Assembly: GCA_030424865.1 (NCBI GenBank)
Contig: JAUHVR010000005.1
Location: 1-64,000 of the forward strand
Source: Alphaproteobacteria bacterium
GTDB lineage: Bacteria; Pseudomonadota; Alphaproteobacteria; Rhodobacterales; Rhodobacteraceae
DNA: 64,000 nt
Direction: 5' to 3'
Position 1 is the first letter of the stretch, and every line of letters begins with the position of its first letter. The translations under genes were made by a program, and so were the position numbers. Below, piece by piece: positions 49,355 to 58,740 of the stretch. The notes beneath the pieces are model-generated. The model ran no database searches, was not told the DNA's origin, and was given only the letters and a program-made list of their open reading frames with translations.

Positions 49355-51325
49355 ATGAAAAATCCGGACGACGACGCCGACTTTGAAGAAATCGAACACC
49401 TGTGGATCCCGATGCCTGATGGCGTCCGGTTGTCCGCGCGTTTGTGGCTGCCTCGGCAAGGTCCCTGTCCGGCGCTTCTGGAATACATCCCCTATCGCAA
49501 GCGCGATCTGGTGCGCGCTCGGGATGAACGGAACCACCCCTTCTTTGCCGCCAACGGCTATGCCTGCCTGCGCGTCGACATGCGTGGCTCGGGTGACAGC
49601 GAAGGCGTGATGCCCGACATGTATGACCCGAACGAGCTGGAGGACGCGCGCCACGTGATCAACTGGATCGCGCAACAGCCCTGGTGTACCGGGCGCGTCG
49701 GCATGTTTGGCACCTCGTGGGGCGGGACCGCCAGTCTGCAGGCCGCCGTTGACGCGCCCGAGCCGCTGAAGGCCGTGATCGCAAATTGCGCGACCATCGA
49801 CCGGTTCGAGGACGACATCCACTGGATGGGCGGGCTGCCACTGACTGACAGTTTTGAATGGGGTGTCACCCTGCCCGCCATTCTGGCGGCACCACCCGAC
49901 GCGGCGACGGTGGGCGACGGCTGGCACGACATGTGGATGGCGCGGCTTGGGGCGCTGACCCACCCGTTGCAGAACTGGCTGGCGCACAAGACGCGCGGCG
50001 ACTACTGGCGCCACGGGTCGGTTCGGTTTCAGGCAGATCGGCTGACATGCCCTGTTCTGACGATTGGCGGATGGGCCGACCGGTATTCGAACTCTGTAAT
50101 GCGACTTGTGTCCGCGCGCCCGGATCTGGCCTGGGGCATTGTCGGGCCCTGGGGGCATCACTACCCGGATCACGGCGAACCGGGCCCGGCGATGAGCTTT
50201 CAGGAAACGGCGCTGCACTGGTGGAACCATTGGCTGAAGCGGGACGATCCGGGCGAACTGGCCTGGCCAAAGCTGCGCCTCTGGCAACGCAGGTTTGATC
50301 CGCCGCAGAACAGGGTGGAAGACCGCACAGGGCAGTGGATGGAAGCGTCCACCGTGACCACCGCTGCGCAACTCTCACTTTCTCTGGGCGATGGCTTTGC
50401 CATGTCGGACGCGGCGTCCCTCGAAATTCCGTCGGATCCGGCGCACGGCCAGATGGCGGGGGACACCGGATATTTTGGCCGGGTTGGCGGAATGCCCCTG
50501 AACCAGAGCTCGGACGATGCCCGTGGATTGTGTTTCGAGACGGGTCCACTGGACACCGCCATTGATCTGTGGGGGCACGCTGGACTGACACTGTCGATCC
50601 AGGGAAAGACCGAGAACGCCCAGATTGCCGTAAGGATCTGTGATGTCGCGCCCGACGGCACGTCGAACCTGGTGACGCGCACTGTCAGAAACCTTGGCCT
50701 GACCCAATCGCTCGACGCGCGCAATGCAAACGACAAGGACAAGCCGAACGCCTTTCAAATCGAGCTTCCCACGATGGTCTACCGGTTTCAGGCCGGGCAT
50801 CGCCTGCGCCTTGTGCTGGCCCAAAGCTACTGGCCCCTTGTCTGGCCCAGCGAAGGCACCGACGACCTTAAAGTCGTTGCAGACACCCTGAGACTGGATC
50901 TGCCCCAACCCCCGACGGATGCCAGCACGATGGCCGCCCCCCTGCCCGCGCCCGGCGGGCTGCCCGACACACCGACATGGGAACCTGTCTCCTCGGGCGC
51001 ACTGACGCGCAACGAGGCGCGGCTTGGCGATCAGAGCTTTGACATGGGCTGGCACCAGCCGCTTGACGGTATGCGCTTTCCCGAGGTCGGGATCGGAATA
51101 TCCACCGAGACCGAAGCGGACTATCACATCCCACAAACGTCACCCGGTCCCGCGTCCTGCCAGTTCGGCCATCGGATCCTGATCACCCGTCCAGACGGAA
51201 CGGCCGAGGTCCTGTCAAAGCTGTCAGCCAGCGGATCCGCCGGATCCATCACCGTCGACGCATCGCTTCAGGTCACCTGGAACGGCGAACAGACGTTCCA
51301 ACGGTCCTGGCACTACACGGTTTAG
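49355..51325 (+). CDS. CocE/NonD-family hydrolase, paralogue 3
   Basis: 656 residues from the ATG at 49355 (a TTG at 49346 is also possible; no strong Shine-Dalgarno). Same layout as the two paralogues on the other strand: HLWIPMPDGVRLSARLWLPRQ, YRKRDLVRARDE, LRVDMRGSGDSEG, GMFGTSWGGTA nucleophile, LTIGGWADRY, GPWGHHYPDHG, and a C-terminal jelly-roll. No signal peptide. Divergent from the XRE regulator and 23 bp before the flavoenzyme gene. Confidence 0.87.
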   Translation: MKNPDDDADFEEIEHLWIPMPDGVRLSARLWLPRQGPCPALLEYIPYRKRDLVRARDERNHPFFAANGYACLRVDMRGSGDSEGVMPDMYDPNELEDARHVINWIAQQPWCTGRVGMFGTSWGGTASLQAAVDAPEPLKAVIANCATIDRFEDDIHWMGGLPLTDSFEWGVTLPAILAAPPDAATVGDGWHDMWMARLGALTHPLQNWLAHKTRGDYWRHGSVRFQADRLTCPVLTIGGWADRYSNSVMRLVSARPDLAWGIVGPWGHHYPDHGEPGPAMSFQETALHWWNHWLKRDDPGELAWPKLRLWQRRFDPPQNRVEDRTGQWMEASTVTTAAQLSLSLGDGFAMSDAASLEIPSDPAHGQMAGDTGYFGRVGGMPLNQSSDDARGLCFETGPLDTAIDLWGHAGLTLSIQGKTENAQIAVRICDVAPDGTSNLVTRTVRNLGLTQSLDARNANDKDKPNAFQIELPTMVYRFQAGHRLRLVLAQSYWPLVWPSEGTDDLKVVADTLRLDLPQPPTDASTMAAPLPAPGGLPDTPTWEPVSSGALTRNEARLGDQSFDMGWHQPLDGMRFPEVGIGISTETEADYHIPQTSPGPASCQFGHRILITRPDGTAEVLSKLSASGSAGSITVDASLQVTWNGEQTFQRSWHYTV

Positions 51326-51348
51326 GCCCTTCATCGCAGGTTTCGCGC

Positions 51349-53394
51349 ATGTCCAAAGACCCTTTGCTGCAACCCTTTCAGCTCAAGCACCTGACGCTGC
51401 GCAATCGCATCATGACCACCAGTCATGAGCCAGCCTACCCCGAAGACGGCATGCCCAAGGACCGATATCGCGCCTATCACGAGGAACGCGCCAAGGGGGG
51501 CGTTGCCCTGGCCATGACGGCAGGCTCGGCCACGGTGTCCCGTGACAGCCCGCCGGTGTTCAACAACATCCTCGCCTACAAGGACGAGGTCGTGCCCTGG
51601 ATTCGCAACCTGACTGACGGCTGCCATGAACACGGCTGCGCGGTGATGATCCAGTTGACCCATCTGGGCCGACGCACGGGCTGGAACAAGGGCGACTGGT
51701 TGCCGTCGGTGTCTTCATCCCGGCACCGTGAACCGGCGCACAGATCCTTTGCCAAGCTGATCGAGGATTGGGACATCGAGCGCATCATCACCGATTTCGC
51801 AGATGCCGCGGAGCGGATGCAGGCGGGCGGCATGGACGGGATCGAGCTGCAGGCCTATGGGCACCTGCTGGATCAGTTCTGGTCGCCACTGTCGAACGAT
51901 CTGACAGGGCCCTATGGTTCGGACACGCTGGAAAATCGGCTGCGGTTTCCGCTGGATGTGCTGGGCGCCATCCGCAAACGGGTGGGTCCGGATTTCATCG
52001 TCGGATTGCGGTACACGGCAGACGAAGCACAAAAGGGCGGGATCACCGAGGATGAAGGCGTCACGATCTCGCAGAGGCTGGCGGACACGGGTCTGGTCGA
52101 CTTTCTGAACGTCATCCGCGGGCGCATCCACACCGACCCGGCCATGACGGACGTGATCCCTGTTCAGGGCATGAAAAGTGCGCCTCATCTCGACTTTGCG
52201 GGGCGCGTTCGCGCCGCGACCGGAATGCCGACCTTTCACGCGGCGCGCATCCCCGATGTTGCCACCGCGCGCCACGCCGTTCAGGCAGGCCTGCTCGACA
52301 TGGTCGGCATGACACGCGCGCACATGGCCGACCCGCACATCGTGCGCAAGATTGTCGAGAACCGCGAAGACGACATCCGCCCCTGCGTTGGCGCAACCTA
52401 TTGTCTAGACCGCATCTACCAGGCCGGAGAAGCGCTGTGCATCCACAACGCCGCCACGGGGCGCGAGCTGTCGATGCCCCACGTCATTCCCAAGGCGCAG
52501 ACCAAACGGCGCGTGGTTGTCATCGGTGCAGGGCCGGGCGGGCTCGAGGCCGCGCGCGTGGCTTCTGAACGGGGGCATGAGGTGACCGTGTTCGAAGCTC
52601 AACCCGATCCGGGTGGGCAGGTGCGATTGACGGCCCAAAGCGCGCGTCGGCGCGAGATGATATCGATCATCGACTGGCGCATGGCGCAATGCGCTGCGCG
52701 TGACGTGGCATTCCACTTCAACACCTGGGCCGAGGCCGACGACGTCATGGCCCTGTCGCCCGACGTGGTCATTGTCGCAACAGGCGGGCTGCCCAACACC
52801 GAGCTGTTCGAAACCGGGCGCGACACACCGCATGTCATCAGCAGTTGGGACATGATCTCGGGTGACGTGAAGCCTGCGGACACGGTCCTGATCTACGACG
52901 AAAGCGGCGATCACCCCGGCTTGCAAGCCGCCGAGGTCGCCGCCTCTGCTGGCAGTACAGTCGAGATCATGACGCCGGATCGCAGCTTTGCGCCAGAGGT
53001 CATGGGCATGAACCTGGTGCCCTACATGCGCGCGCTTCAGGACAAGAGCGTGCGCTTCACCGTGGCCGAGCGATTGCTGTCCGTCGAACGGGCCGGCAAC
53101 CAGTTGCGGGCCACCGTTGGTACGGACTACAGCGCCACGACCCGGACCAAGAACTACGATCAGATCGTGGTGAACTACGGCACCATGCCATTGGACGATC
53201 TGTATTTTACGTTGAAACCCCATAGTTCCAACGGCGGGGCCGTGGACTATGCCGCATTGCAGGCCGGTCAGCCGCAGGCCATCCTGCGCAACCCGGATGG
53301 GGGCTTTCAGCTGTTTCGGATCGGCGATGCCGTCGCTGCGCGCAACACCCACGCCGCGATTTACGACGCCCTGCGCCTGGTCAAGGACCTGTAG
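51349..53394 (+). CDS. FMN/Fe-S/FAD oxidoreductase of the 2,4-dienoyl-CoA reductase / N-demethylase (DgcA, StcD) family
   Basis: 681 residues. N-terminal old-yellow-enzyme TIM barrel (about 1-370: FQLKHLTLRNRIMTTSHEP, DGIELQAYGHLLDQFWSP, RPCVGATYC), then FAD/NAD-binding domains (VVVIGAGPGGLEAARVASERG near 385 and a second Rossmann segment near 520). Relatives demethylate dimethylglycine, stachydrine or trimethylamine. The Fe-S cysteine set is altered: C-V-G-A-T-Y-C instead of C-x2-C-x3-C, with one further Cys in EALCIHNAATG. Probably a single operon with the CocE gene before it. Confidence 0.82.
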   Translation: MSKDPLLQPFQLKHLTLRNRIMTTSHEPAYPEDGMPKDRYRAYHEERAKGGVALAMTAGSATVSRDSPPVFNNILAYKDEVVPWIRNLTDGCHEHGCAVMIQLTHLGRRTGWNKGDWLPSVSSSRHREPAHRSFAKLIEDWDIERIITDFADAAERMQAGGMDGIELQAYGHLLDQFWSPLSNDLTGPYGSDTLENRLRFPLDVLGAIRKRVGPDFIVGLRYTADEAQKGGITEDEGVTISQRLADTGLVDFLNVIRGRIHTDPAMTDVIPVQGMKSAPHLDFAGRVRAATGMPTFHAARIPDVATARHAVQAGLLDMVGMTRAHMADPHIVRKIVENREDDIRPCVGATYCLDRIYQAGEALCIHNAATGRELSMPHVIPKAQTKRRVVVIGAGPGGLEAARVASERGHEVTVFEAQPDPGGQVRLTAQSARRREMISIIDWRMAQCAARDVAFHFNTWAEADDVMALSPDVVIVATGGLPNTELFETGRDTPHVISSWDMISGDVKPADTVLIYDESGDHPGLQAAEVAASAGSTVEIMTPDRSFAPEVMGMNLVPYMRALQDKSVRFTVAERLLSVERAGNQLRATVGTDYSATTRTKNYDQIVVNYGTMPLDDLYFTLKPHSSNGGAVDYAALQAGQPQAILRNPDGGFQLFRIGDAVAARNTHAAIYDALRLVKDL

Positions 53395-53401
53395 TATGAC
53401 C

Positions 53402-53426
53402 CGGGCCGCCGACCGTAGACGGCCCG
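53402..53426. terminator. Hairpin between convergent genes
   Basis: CGGGCCG / CGGCCCG, a 7-bp perfect stem with an 11-base loop, just after the flavoenzyme stop and before the 3' end of the leftward MFS gene. No T-run. Confidence 0.4.
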
Positions 53427-53461
53427 CGTCAAGCACAGCAGCTTGGCCTCTGGCGCTCACG

Positions 53462-54616
53462 TCACTCGACACCCCGCGCCTGCATGGCTTGGCGGCGATG
53501 TCGGGCGGTTGCGTGGAATGCCGCGGGCAGAATGCAAATCGCCGACACCACGGCGCACCACGTGAACCCCTGAAGCTCGAACAGCGGTTTATAGAGCGTC
53601 GTGCCGACAAACATCGCGGCATAGGTCACGGCGCTGTAAAGCCCCAGGATTGCGCCGCGTTGACCCGGACGCAGCGCCGTCAGGGACCCGACAAGCAGGT
53701 TCAGCCCAAGGTGGTTGGCTGCCCCCCAGACCGTGCAGACCACGATCAGGCCGATCGCGTTTTCGGCGACGGCCGCAAGTCCCACATAAGCCAGGGTCAG
53801 AACGGCAAAAATGAAGGGCGCCGATTTGACCTCTCCGTGACGGTCGATCAGTCGATCCAGCGGCGCCACGGCGCCAAAGCCAATGCCATAGAACAAGGCG
53901 GACAGACCGGCGAATGTCGTCGAGACGCCAAGACCTTGCGTCAGGTGGGGCCCCAGGAATGCGTAGGCCCCGTAGAAGGCAACCATGTAAGCGGCCACCG
54001 TCAGCAATCGCGGCGGCAGGCCCGGAAGTGCCAATGCCTTGAGGGGGGACCGGGCCCCCTCGGTCCCGCCCGAAGCGGGCGCCGCCCGCCCTGACCGCGC
54101 CAAAAGACCGGCCAGGCTGATCGCCACAGCAGCCAGAATGGCAAAGACCGCGCGCCAGTGGATCAGGTCCGACAGCACCGATGAGAATGTGACCCCCAAA
54201 ACGAGGCTCAGTGTCCACCCCGTAAGGACCTTGCCCAACGTCTCGCTTTCCTTGCCTTTTTCCGCAACTTCCGCCGACAGCCCATAGATCGCCGGCAAAG
54301 CGACCCCCGCAGCAAGCCCGGCAAGCCCCTGCGCAAAGATCAGCGTCCAGACCCAGGGCGCCGCCGAACTGAGGCACAGTGCGATGGCAAGTATGACCAA
54401 CGCCCCAAGCAAGGCGCGTCCCAACCCGATCTGATCGGCGCGCGGCGCAAGGAACAAGGCGCTGATGGCCGTTCCTGCACCGTAGGCTGCGGCCGCCAGC
54501 ATCACATCGGCCGCCGTTGCACCGGCAAAAGACACTGCGACGTCACCGGCGATCGGGCTCAGCACAAGCGAGTTCGCCCCGACCACGCCGATGGCGGACA
54601 AAAGCAGCACGATCAT
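53462..54616 (-). CDS. MFS transporter
   Basis: About 384 residues from the first ATG (ending at 54616); GTG codons at 54640 and 54646 could add eight to ten residues and no start has a clear Shine-Dalgarno. Twelve hydrophobic segments, motif-A-like APRADQIGLGRALLG between helices 2 and 3 and a weaker copy DRLIDRHGEVKSAPF in the second half. Possibly a drug/sugar or organic acid exporter-importer. Starts 50-80 bases inside or after the end of the aldolase gene, so co-transcribed with it. Confidence 0.82.
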   Translation of the reverse strand: MIVLLLSAIGVVGANSLVLSPIAGDVAVSFAGATAADVMLAAAAYGAGTAISALFLAPRADQIGLGRALLGALVILAIALCLSSAAPWVWTLIFAQGLAGLAAGVALPAIYGLSAEVAEKGKESETLGKVLTGWTLSLVLGVTFSSVLSDLIHWRAVFAILAAVAISLAGLLARSGRAAPASGGTEGARSPLKALALPGLPPRLLTVAAYMVAFYGAYAFLGPHLTQGLGVSTTFAGLSALFYGIGFGAVAPLDRLIDRHGEVKSAPFIFAVLTLAYVGLAAVAENAIGLIVVCTVWGAANHLGLNLLVGSLTALRPGQRGAILGLYSAVTYAAMFVGTTLYKPLFELQGFTWCAVVSAICILPAAFHATARHRRQAMQARGVE

Positions 54617-54666
54617 CGTATTTTGCCCGGTTGCAGACACCAGCACGTCACCACAAATCGAAAGAC

Positions 54667-55431
54667 CTAGCTTGCATGGTCTGACCCGCGCGCCGCCAAC
54701 ATGCGCAGCAAGCCGGGCCATTCCGTCTTGCCGTTGTAGTTGTAATGTTCCGACGCCGCCATCTGGTCTTGATACCGCGCGACCTTTTGCGGGTCGATCA
54801 GGTGCAGCGGACGCCCCATCGATAGGGTCTTGATCTGCGTGCTGCAGGTCTGACGCAGAAAATAGGCCCGAAAGAATGCGGCGGCGGCGGTCTCGCCCAG
54901 CGCATAGTAGCCGTGATTGCGGCTGATCAGGATCTGGTTCGAGCCCAGACGCTCGACAAAATGCGCTCCGAACGCCTCGTCCTCTTCGAATTCATAGTCA
55001 ATGTAGCCGGTGATGTTGCCCAGATAGACCGCCGGCTGGTTGAGCGGCAGCAGACCGTCCTCGATGGAGCCGACCGCCATGACCTCTTCTTCGTGGCCGT
55101 GGACAAAGAAATTGGCGTCCGGGCGGGTTCCCAATATCCACTGGCACAGGTTCTGCACCCCGTCATTGAGCCACGGCGCATCGGCATCGACAGGTTGGCC
55201 GTCAGCATTGATCTTGACCATCGCAGACGCACGCGCTTCTTCCCAGAACATGCCATAGGGATGAACAAGATAGTGGTCAGGCTCGTCCGGCACCCGAGCG
55301 CACACGGCACCATTGGCCAGATCGGACATTCCGTAATGCGCAATGATGCGGAACAACGCGGCCAAATCGACGCGGGCCTGCCATTCGGCCTCTGAACATT
55401 CAAAGAGCGGTGTGCGTGATGCAAGTGTCAT
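54667..55431 (-). CDS. Class II aldolase/adducin-family protein A
   Basis: 254 residues. Adducin-type aldolase fold: IIAHYGMSDLANGAVCAR (phosphate or carboxylate loop), YLVHPYGMFW, metal-binding VHGHEEEVMAV and RNHGYYALG. These enzymes cleave or decarboxylate hydroxylated carbon chains, and many have no phosphate on the substrate. Seventeen bases after the gamma-butyrobetaine hydroxylase-like gene, so it may act on that enzyme's hydroxylated product. Confidence 0.82.
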   Translation of the reverse strand: MTLASRTPLFECSEAEWQARVDLAALFRIIAHYGMSDLANGAVCARVPDEPDHYLVHPYGMFWEEARASAMVKINADGQPVDADAPWLNDGVQNLCQWILGTRPDANFFVHGHEEEVMAVGSIEDGLLPLNQPAVYLGNITGYIDYEFEEDEAFGAHFVERLGSNQILISRNHGYYALGETAAAAFFRAYFLRQTCSTQIKTLSMGRPLHLIDPQKVARYQDQMAASEHYNYNGKTEWPGLLRMLAARGSDHAS

Positions 55432-55448
55432 GGGGAAATCCCTTTTTT

Positions 55449-56621
55449 CTATGCGCGCGCAGCGCGGAGATGTCGTTTGAGTGTGCGGATGCGGGAATGT
55501 AGATCGTCCCGATCCGCGTAGATGCCTTCGATGAAACGCGCGCCGCCTTTTGCTTCATACCCCGCCCGCCCATGCAGGGCACGGCGGTTGTCGAACGCCA
55601 GCAAATCCCCAGGTTCGTAGCGAATTTGCATTTGATAGTCCGCGCTTTGTGCCCGGACCGAGAAGGCGCGATAGGCCCTGTAGGCGCGGGCCTGCACGTT
55701 CAGCGGCGCCTTCATCGGCGCGCGCAGAAATGTGTTGAACCGGACCCCGGTGATTGCCCCGGTCTGGTCCGTTTCAATCACCGGTCCGCGCCCGCGATAG
55801 TCAGAGGTCCGGGCGCGGTTGTTGTATTCCCAGATGTCGGTCACCAGAGAATGGAAGTGATCGGGTTCGGCGCTGCGCATGTCTTCGGCCAGGCGGTACG
55901 CGTCGACGTACAGCCCCTCGCCGCCCGTCGTCGTATTCTCGCGCGTGTAGAGAAACTGCAGACCAAAGGGCAATTCGCGGGTGGGCAGGTCGATGTGCTG
56001 CAAAAGCGATCCCGAGGTATAGGCCTGGCTGTCGGGATCATCCTTGATTTCCAGTACGTATTGGCGCCCGAAATTGCTTTCCCGCACGGGTCCGATGCGG
56101 GTGACGATCTTTTCCAGAAGTCCATCTTCCTGTGGCAGCCCCCGCAGGCGGGCGACCCCATAGGTACGCAGGGCCTCGAGCCATGACAAAAAGGTTTCCG
56201 CGTCGTCCAGCGCCACCCGGCCGTCGAACGTCGGGGGCTCGGGCAGGTCTTTGGCTGTCCAAAGCACCAGCGGTTCGGGCGTCTCATGGCCGAACCAGGC
56301 CGTGCCCCGCAACCATCCGGGGTGGAACTCGGATTGCAGCCCGTCCGAGAAAGAGACCAACACCGCCCCGCTGGCTTGTCGTCGGGCGTCCAGAATATGC
56401 AGGTCGATGGGGATATCCTCGGGACCGATTGCCATTTCCCGCGCCTTGGGATGTGTCGTCACCGGATCGGGACTGTTCTCGCGCAGCAGCAAGGCGTGAT
56501 GCTGGCTTGTGCGCCCGTCTGTCCACGTGATGGTCAGCGCGTCCTCGGCGATCTTCAATGTGTGCACCGCATGGTCCACGGGCCAGAAATCGAAGTCGGG
56601 TGTTGGCGGCAAAGCAGTCAT
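55449..56621 (-). CDS. Gamma-butyrobetaine hydroxylase-like Fe(II)/2-oxoglutarate dioxygenase
   Basis: 390 residues from the ATG ending at 56621, with GGAGGACA upstream. Two parts: an N-terminal DUF971-type domain (about 1-105) and a TauD-like catalytic domain with iron ligands HID in LLQHIDLPTREL near residue 200 and the distal His in ALHGRAGYE, plus RRxRFIEG-like Arg for 2-oxoglutarate. The N-terminal zinc Cys motif of BBOX/TMLD enzymes (NCPCPxC) is here NSPDPVT, so no zinc site remains. Related enzymes hydroxylate gamma-butyrobetaine to carnitine or trimethyllysine; the true substrate is open. Divergent from the AraC pseudogene. Confidence 0.82.
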   Translation of the reverse strand: MTALPPTPDFDFWPVDHAVHTLKIAEDALTITWTDGRTSQHHALLLRENSPDPVTTHPKAREMAIGPEDIPIDLHILDARRQASGAVLVSFSDGLQSEFHPGWLRGTAWFGHETPEPLVLWTAKDLPEPPTFDGRVALDDAETFLSWLEALRTYGVARLRGLPQEDGLLEKIVTRIGPVRESNFGRQYVLEIKDDPDSQAYTSGSLLQHIDLPTRELPFGLQFLYTRENTTTGGEGLYVDAYRLAEDMRSAEPDHFHSLVTDIWEYNNRARTSDYRGRGPVIETDQTGAITGVRFNTFLRAPMKAPLNVQARAYRAYRAFSVRAQSADYQMQIRYEPGDLLAFDNRRALHGRAGYEAKGGARFIEGIYADRDDLHSRIRTLKRHLRAARA

Positions 56622-56722
56622 CAATGTGTCCTCCCACCACCGGGATACAGCGACGGCGGCTGTTTTCCTTGACTGCAAAAAGCGATTTGCTGACAGTAAT
56701 CGACAAACAACCTTTAGACCGC

Positions 56723-57669
56723 ATGCCCAAACTTGCGATTGTCCTGACCGACAACTTCCCGATCCTGTCCGTAACGCTGGTGACCGAGCCGCTGCGCGTG
56801 GCCAATCGGGAATTGGCGCAAAACCTGTGGTCCTGGCACATTCTGTCGGCAGCGGGTGGCCCCATTCACAGCTCCAGCGGGTTGGAACTGCAGGCAGAGC
56901 CTTTGGACGACGTCCCCTAGACGTCGTGCTGATGATTTCGTCCTATGCGCCCGAAACGGCACTGTCGGGCCCGTTGTTGGGCTGGCTGCGCAGGCGTGCA
57001 CGATCGGGCACGCTCATGGGCTGTGTCGACACCGGAGCACTGATCTTTGCCGAGGCCGGATTGCTGACACAGACACCGGCCGCCGTTCACTTCGAGGCGC
57101 TAAGAGGCTATCGCGAAACCTACGCCGATCAGATGTTCGTGGACCGGATGTTCGATCTGTCCGGCAACCGCTGTTCCAGCGCCGGGGGCGTCGCGACCTT
57201 TGACATGACCCTCGCCTTGATCGAACGTTTTTGCGGTCGGGACCTAGCCAAGCGGGTCGCCGAGATCCTGACCTATCGCCCGACCGAACATGCGGGACCG
57301 CAACAAAAGATGTTGTCCGACACGTCTTTGGTGCGCATGGACCGCAACCTTGGGCGCGCGATGGACCTGATGCTGGTCAACCTGAGCGAACCGCTCAGCA
57401 TCTCTGCGATCAGCGCCCAGATCGGGGTGGCGCAGTGGACGCTGGCCAGATTGTTCAAACGGCATCTCAGGCAGACACCAGCGGACTACTATCGCTACCT
57501 TCGACTGTCGCAAGCCAGGAACCTGCTTCTCAACTCGGCCTACCCCGTCAGCCAGGTCGCGGCGCTTTGCGGGTTCGAAAACCCCGAAAGTTTTGCCCGT
57601 GCCTACAGACGGCAGTTCGGCGAAACCGCAACGAACACGCGGGCCACGCAGGATCTCCGCGCAGACTGA
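56723..57669 (+). pseudogene. GlxA/CdhR-type AraC regulator with a frameshift
   Basis: The gene begins at the ATG 56723 (MPKLAIVLTDNFPILSV) and runs through a DJ-1/PfpI-like domain to a TAG at 56918-56920 (LDDVP stop). Directly after, another frame continues the same protein: DVVLMISSYAPETALSG, a catalytic-like GCVDTGALIFAEAGL, then the double HTH (ISAISAQIGVAQWTLARLFKRHL and PVSQVAALCGFENPESFARAYR in shorter pieces). Adding one C to the CCCC run at 56914-56917 restores VPLDVV and a single 316-codon frame. So a one-base deletion in a homopolymer, or an assembly error. GlxA-type AraC proteins often control carnitine, betaine and choline genes, and it is divergent from the hydroxylase operon. 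Confidence 0.85.
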
Positions 57670-57693
57670 TCCACGCGAAGTTGCGTCTCGGGG

Positions 57694-58665
57694 CTATGTC
57701 GACCGGGACCGAGACTTCAGCCGCTCGCGCATCTTTTCCTTGCCCTTGGCGGAACCATCGTGAAACGTTCCGAACAGAACGTCCCAGGGCACCTCCAGGG
57801 TGCCATAGTTCACCTCGAAATACCGATGGTGCATCTGGTGGTGGAAGTTCCCCAGGTGCAGCCTTTTGCGCCCCGCGGCCCACAGTCCCTCGAACCCCGT
57901 ATGCGTGGTGATCGCATAAAGGCCAAAGAACATCAGATGCGCAACGACGTGAACCGGGTGTGTGGGGACGACGAAATGAACCAGCGCGGTGCCAAAGTAC
58001 ATCACGTGCTCGATCGGATGCATCGACAGGCCCGACCACGGCCCAATGTCCGTGTTCCGGTGGTGCAGCGCATGAAAGCGGTAGAACAGATCCGTGTGCA
58101 GCAGGCGGTGCATCCAGTAGAAATAGAAACTTTCCCACACGGGGATCAGGAGGAACACGGCGATGAACCAGACCGCTCCGTCGGTCCAGGTCCAGACCGG
58201 GGCATATCCATTGGCCATCGCCCACCAGATCAGCGCTTCCCAAAGGCTCCAGATCGTGACGCCCGAGGCAAGGGTCCAAAAGACATTGTCCCGATACTGA
58301 TCGCCAAAGGAAAACACCCGGCCCTTTCTGGGAAATGGCCGGGGATCGTACTTGTGGTCCTGTCCCTGCAGGGCGCGCGCATGAAAGATCACATGCAGTG
58401 TCTGCGCCAAGGCGACCACAAGAACCAGGTTCCGAACAAGGATCACCGCGATCCAGCCCCCCGGCGATGCCGCCGTTGTCAGTGTCGGGCTGGCCCAGGT
58501 CCAGGCCAGGCAGGCGATTGCGACGATCACCAGGTTTTGCGAAATCGGAAACCAGCTGTCCCAGTACCATCGCACGATGGCGCCCGGGCGCATGGGCCAG
58601 CGAAACAGCGGATTGACCTGCAGTGGCAGGTTGTCCGGTGTGTGGTTCCATTCAGATCTGGCCAA
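57694..58665 (-). CDS. Sterol desaturase/fatty acid hydroxylase-superfamily membrane protein
   Basis: 323 residues, four to five membrane helices and the eight-histidine di-iron set: HRLLH near residue 167, HALHHRNT near 180, and HHQMHHRYFEVNYG near 280. The family hydroxylates or desaturates lipid chains, sterols, carotenoids or alkyl ethers. Substrate unknown. It stands alone on the minus strand; the upstream gap (58666-58851) contains a 9-bp inverted repeat. Confidence 0.85.
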   Translation of the reverse strand: MARSEWNHTPDNLPLQVNPLFRWPMRPGAIVRWYWDSWFPISQNLVIVAIACLAWTWASPTLTTAASPGGWIAVILVRNLVLVVALAQTLHVIFHARALQGQDHKYDPRPFPRKGRVFSFGDQYRDNVFWTLASGVTIWSLWEALIWWAMANGYAPVWTWTDGAVWFIAVFLLIPVWESFYFYWMHRLLHTDLFYRFHALHHRNTDIGPWSGLSMHPIEHVMYFGTALVHFVVPTHPVHVVAHLMFFGLYAITTHTGFEGLWAAGRKRLHLGNFHHQMHHRYFEVNYGTLEVPWDVLFGTFHDGSAKGKEKMRERLKSRSRST

Positions 58666-58740
58666 GTCCCCACCTCCGATTCAGCTGACTGAGCGAAGCA
58701 GCAGAGCGCCAAAAACTCAAGAAAAAGACGCCGTGCCGGG

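Noticed and set aside
49295-50371. Minus-strand open frame opposite CocE paralogue 3
   Set aside because: Shadow of the hydrolase, which has its full nucleophile and fold motifs.
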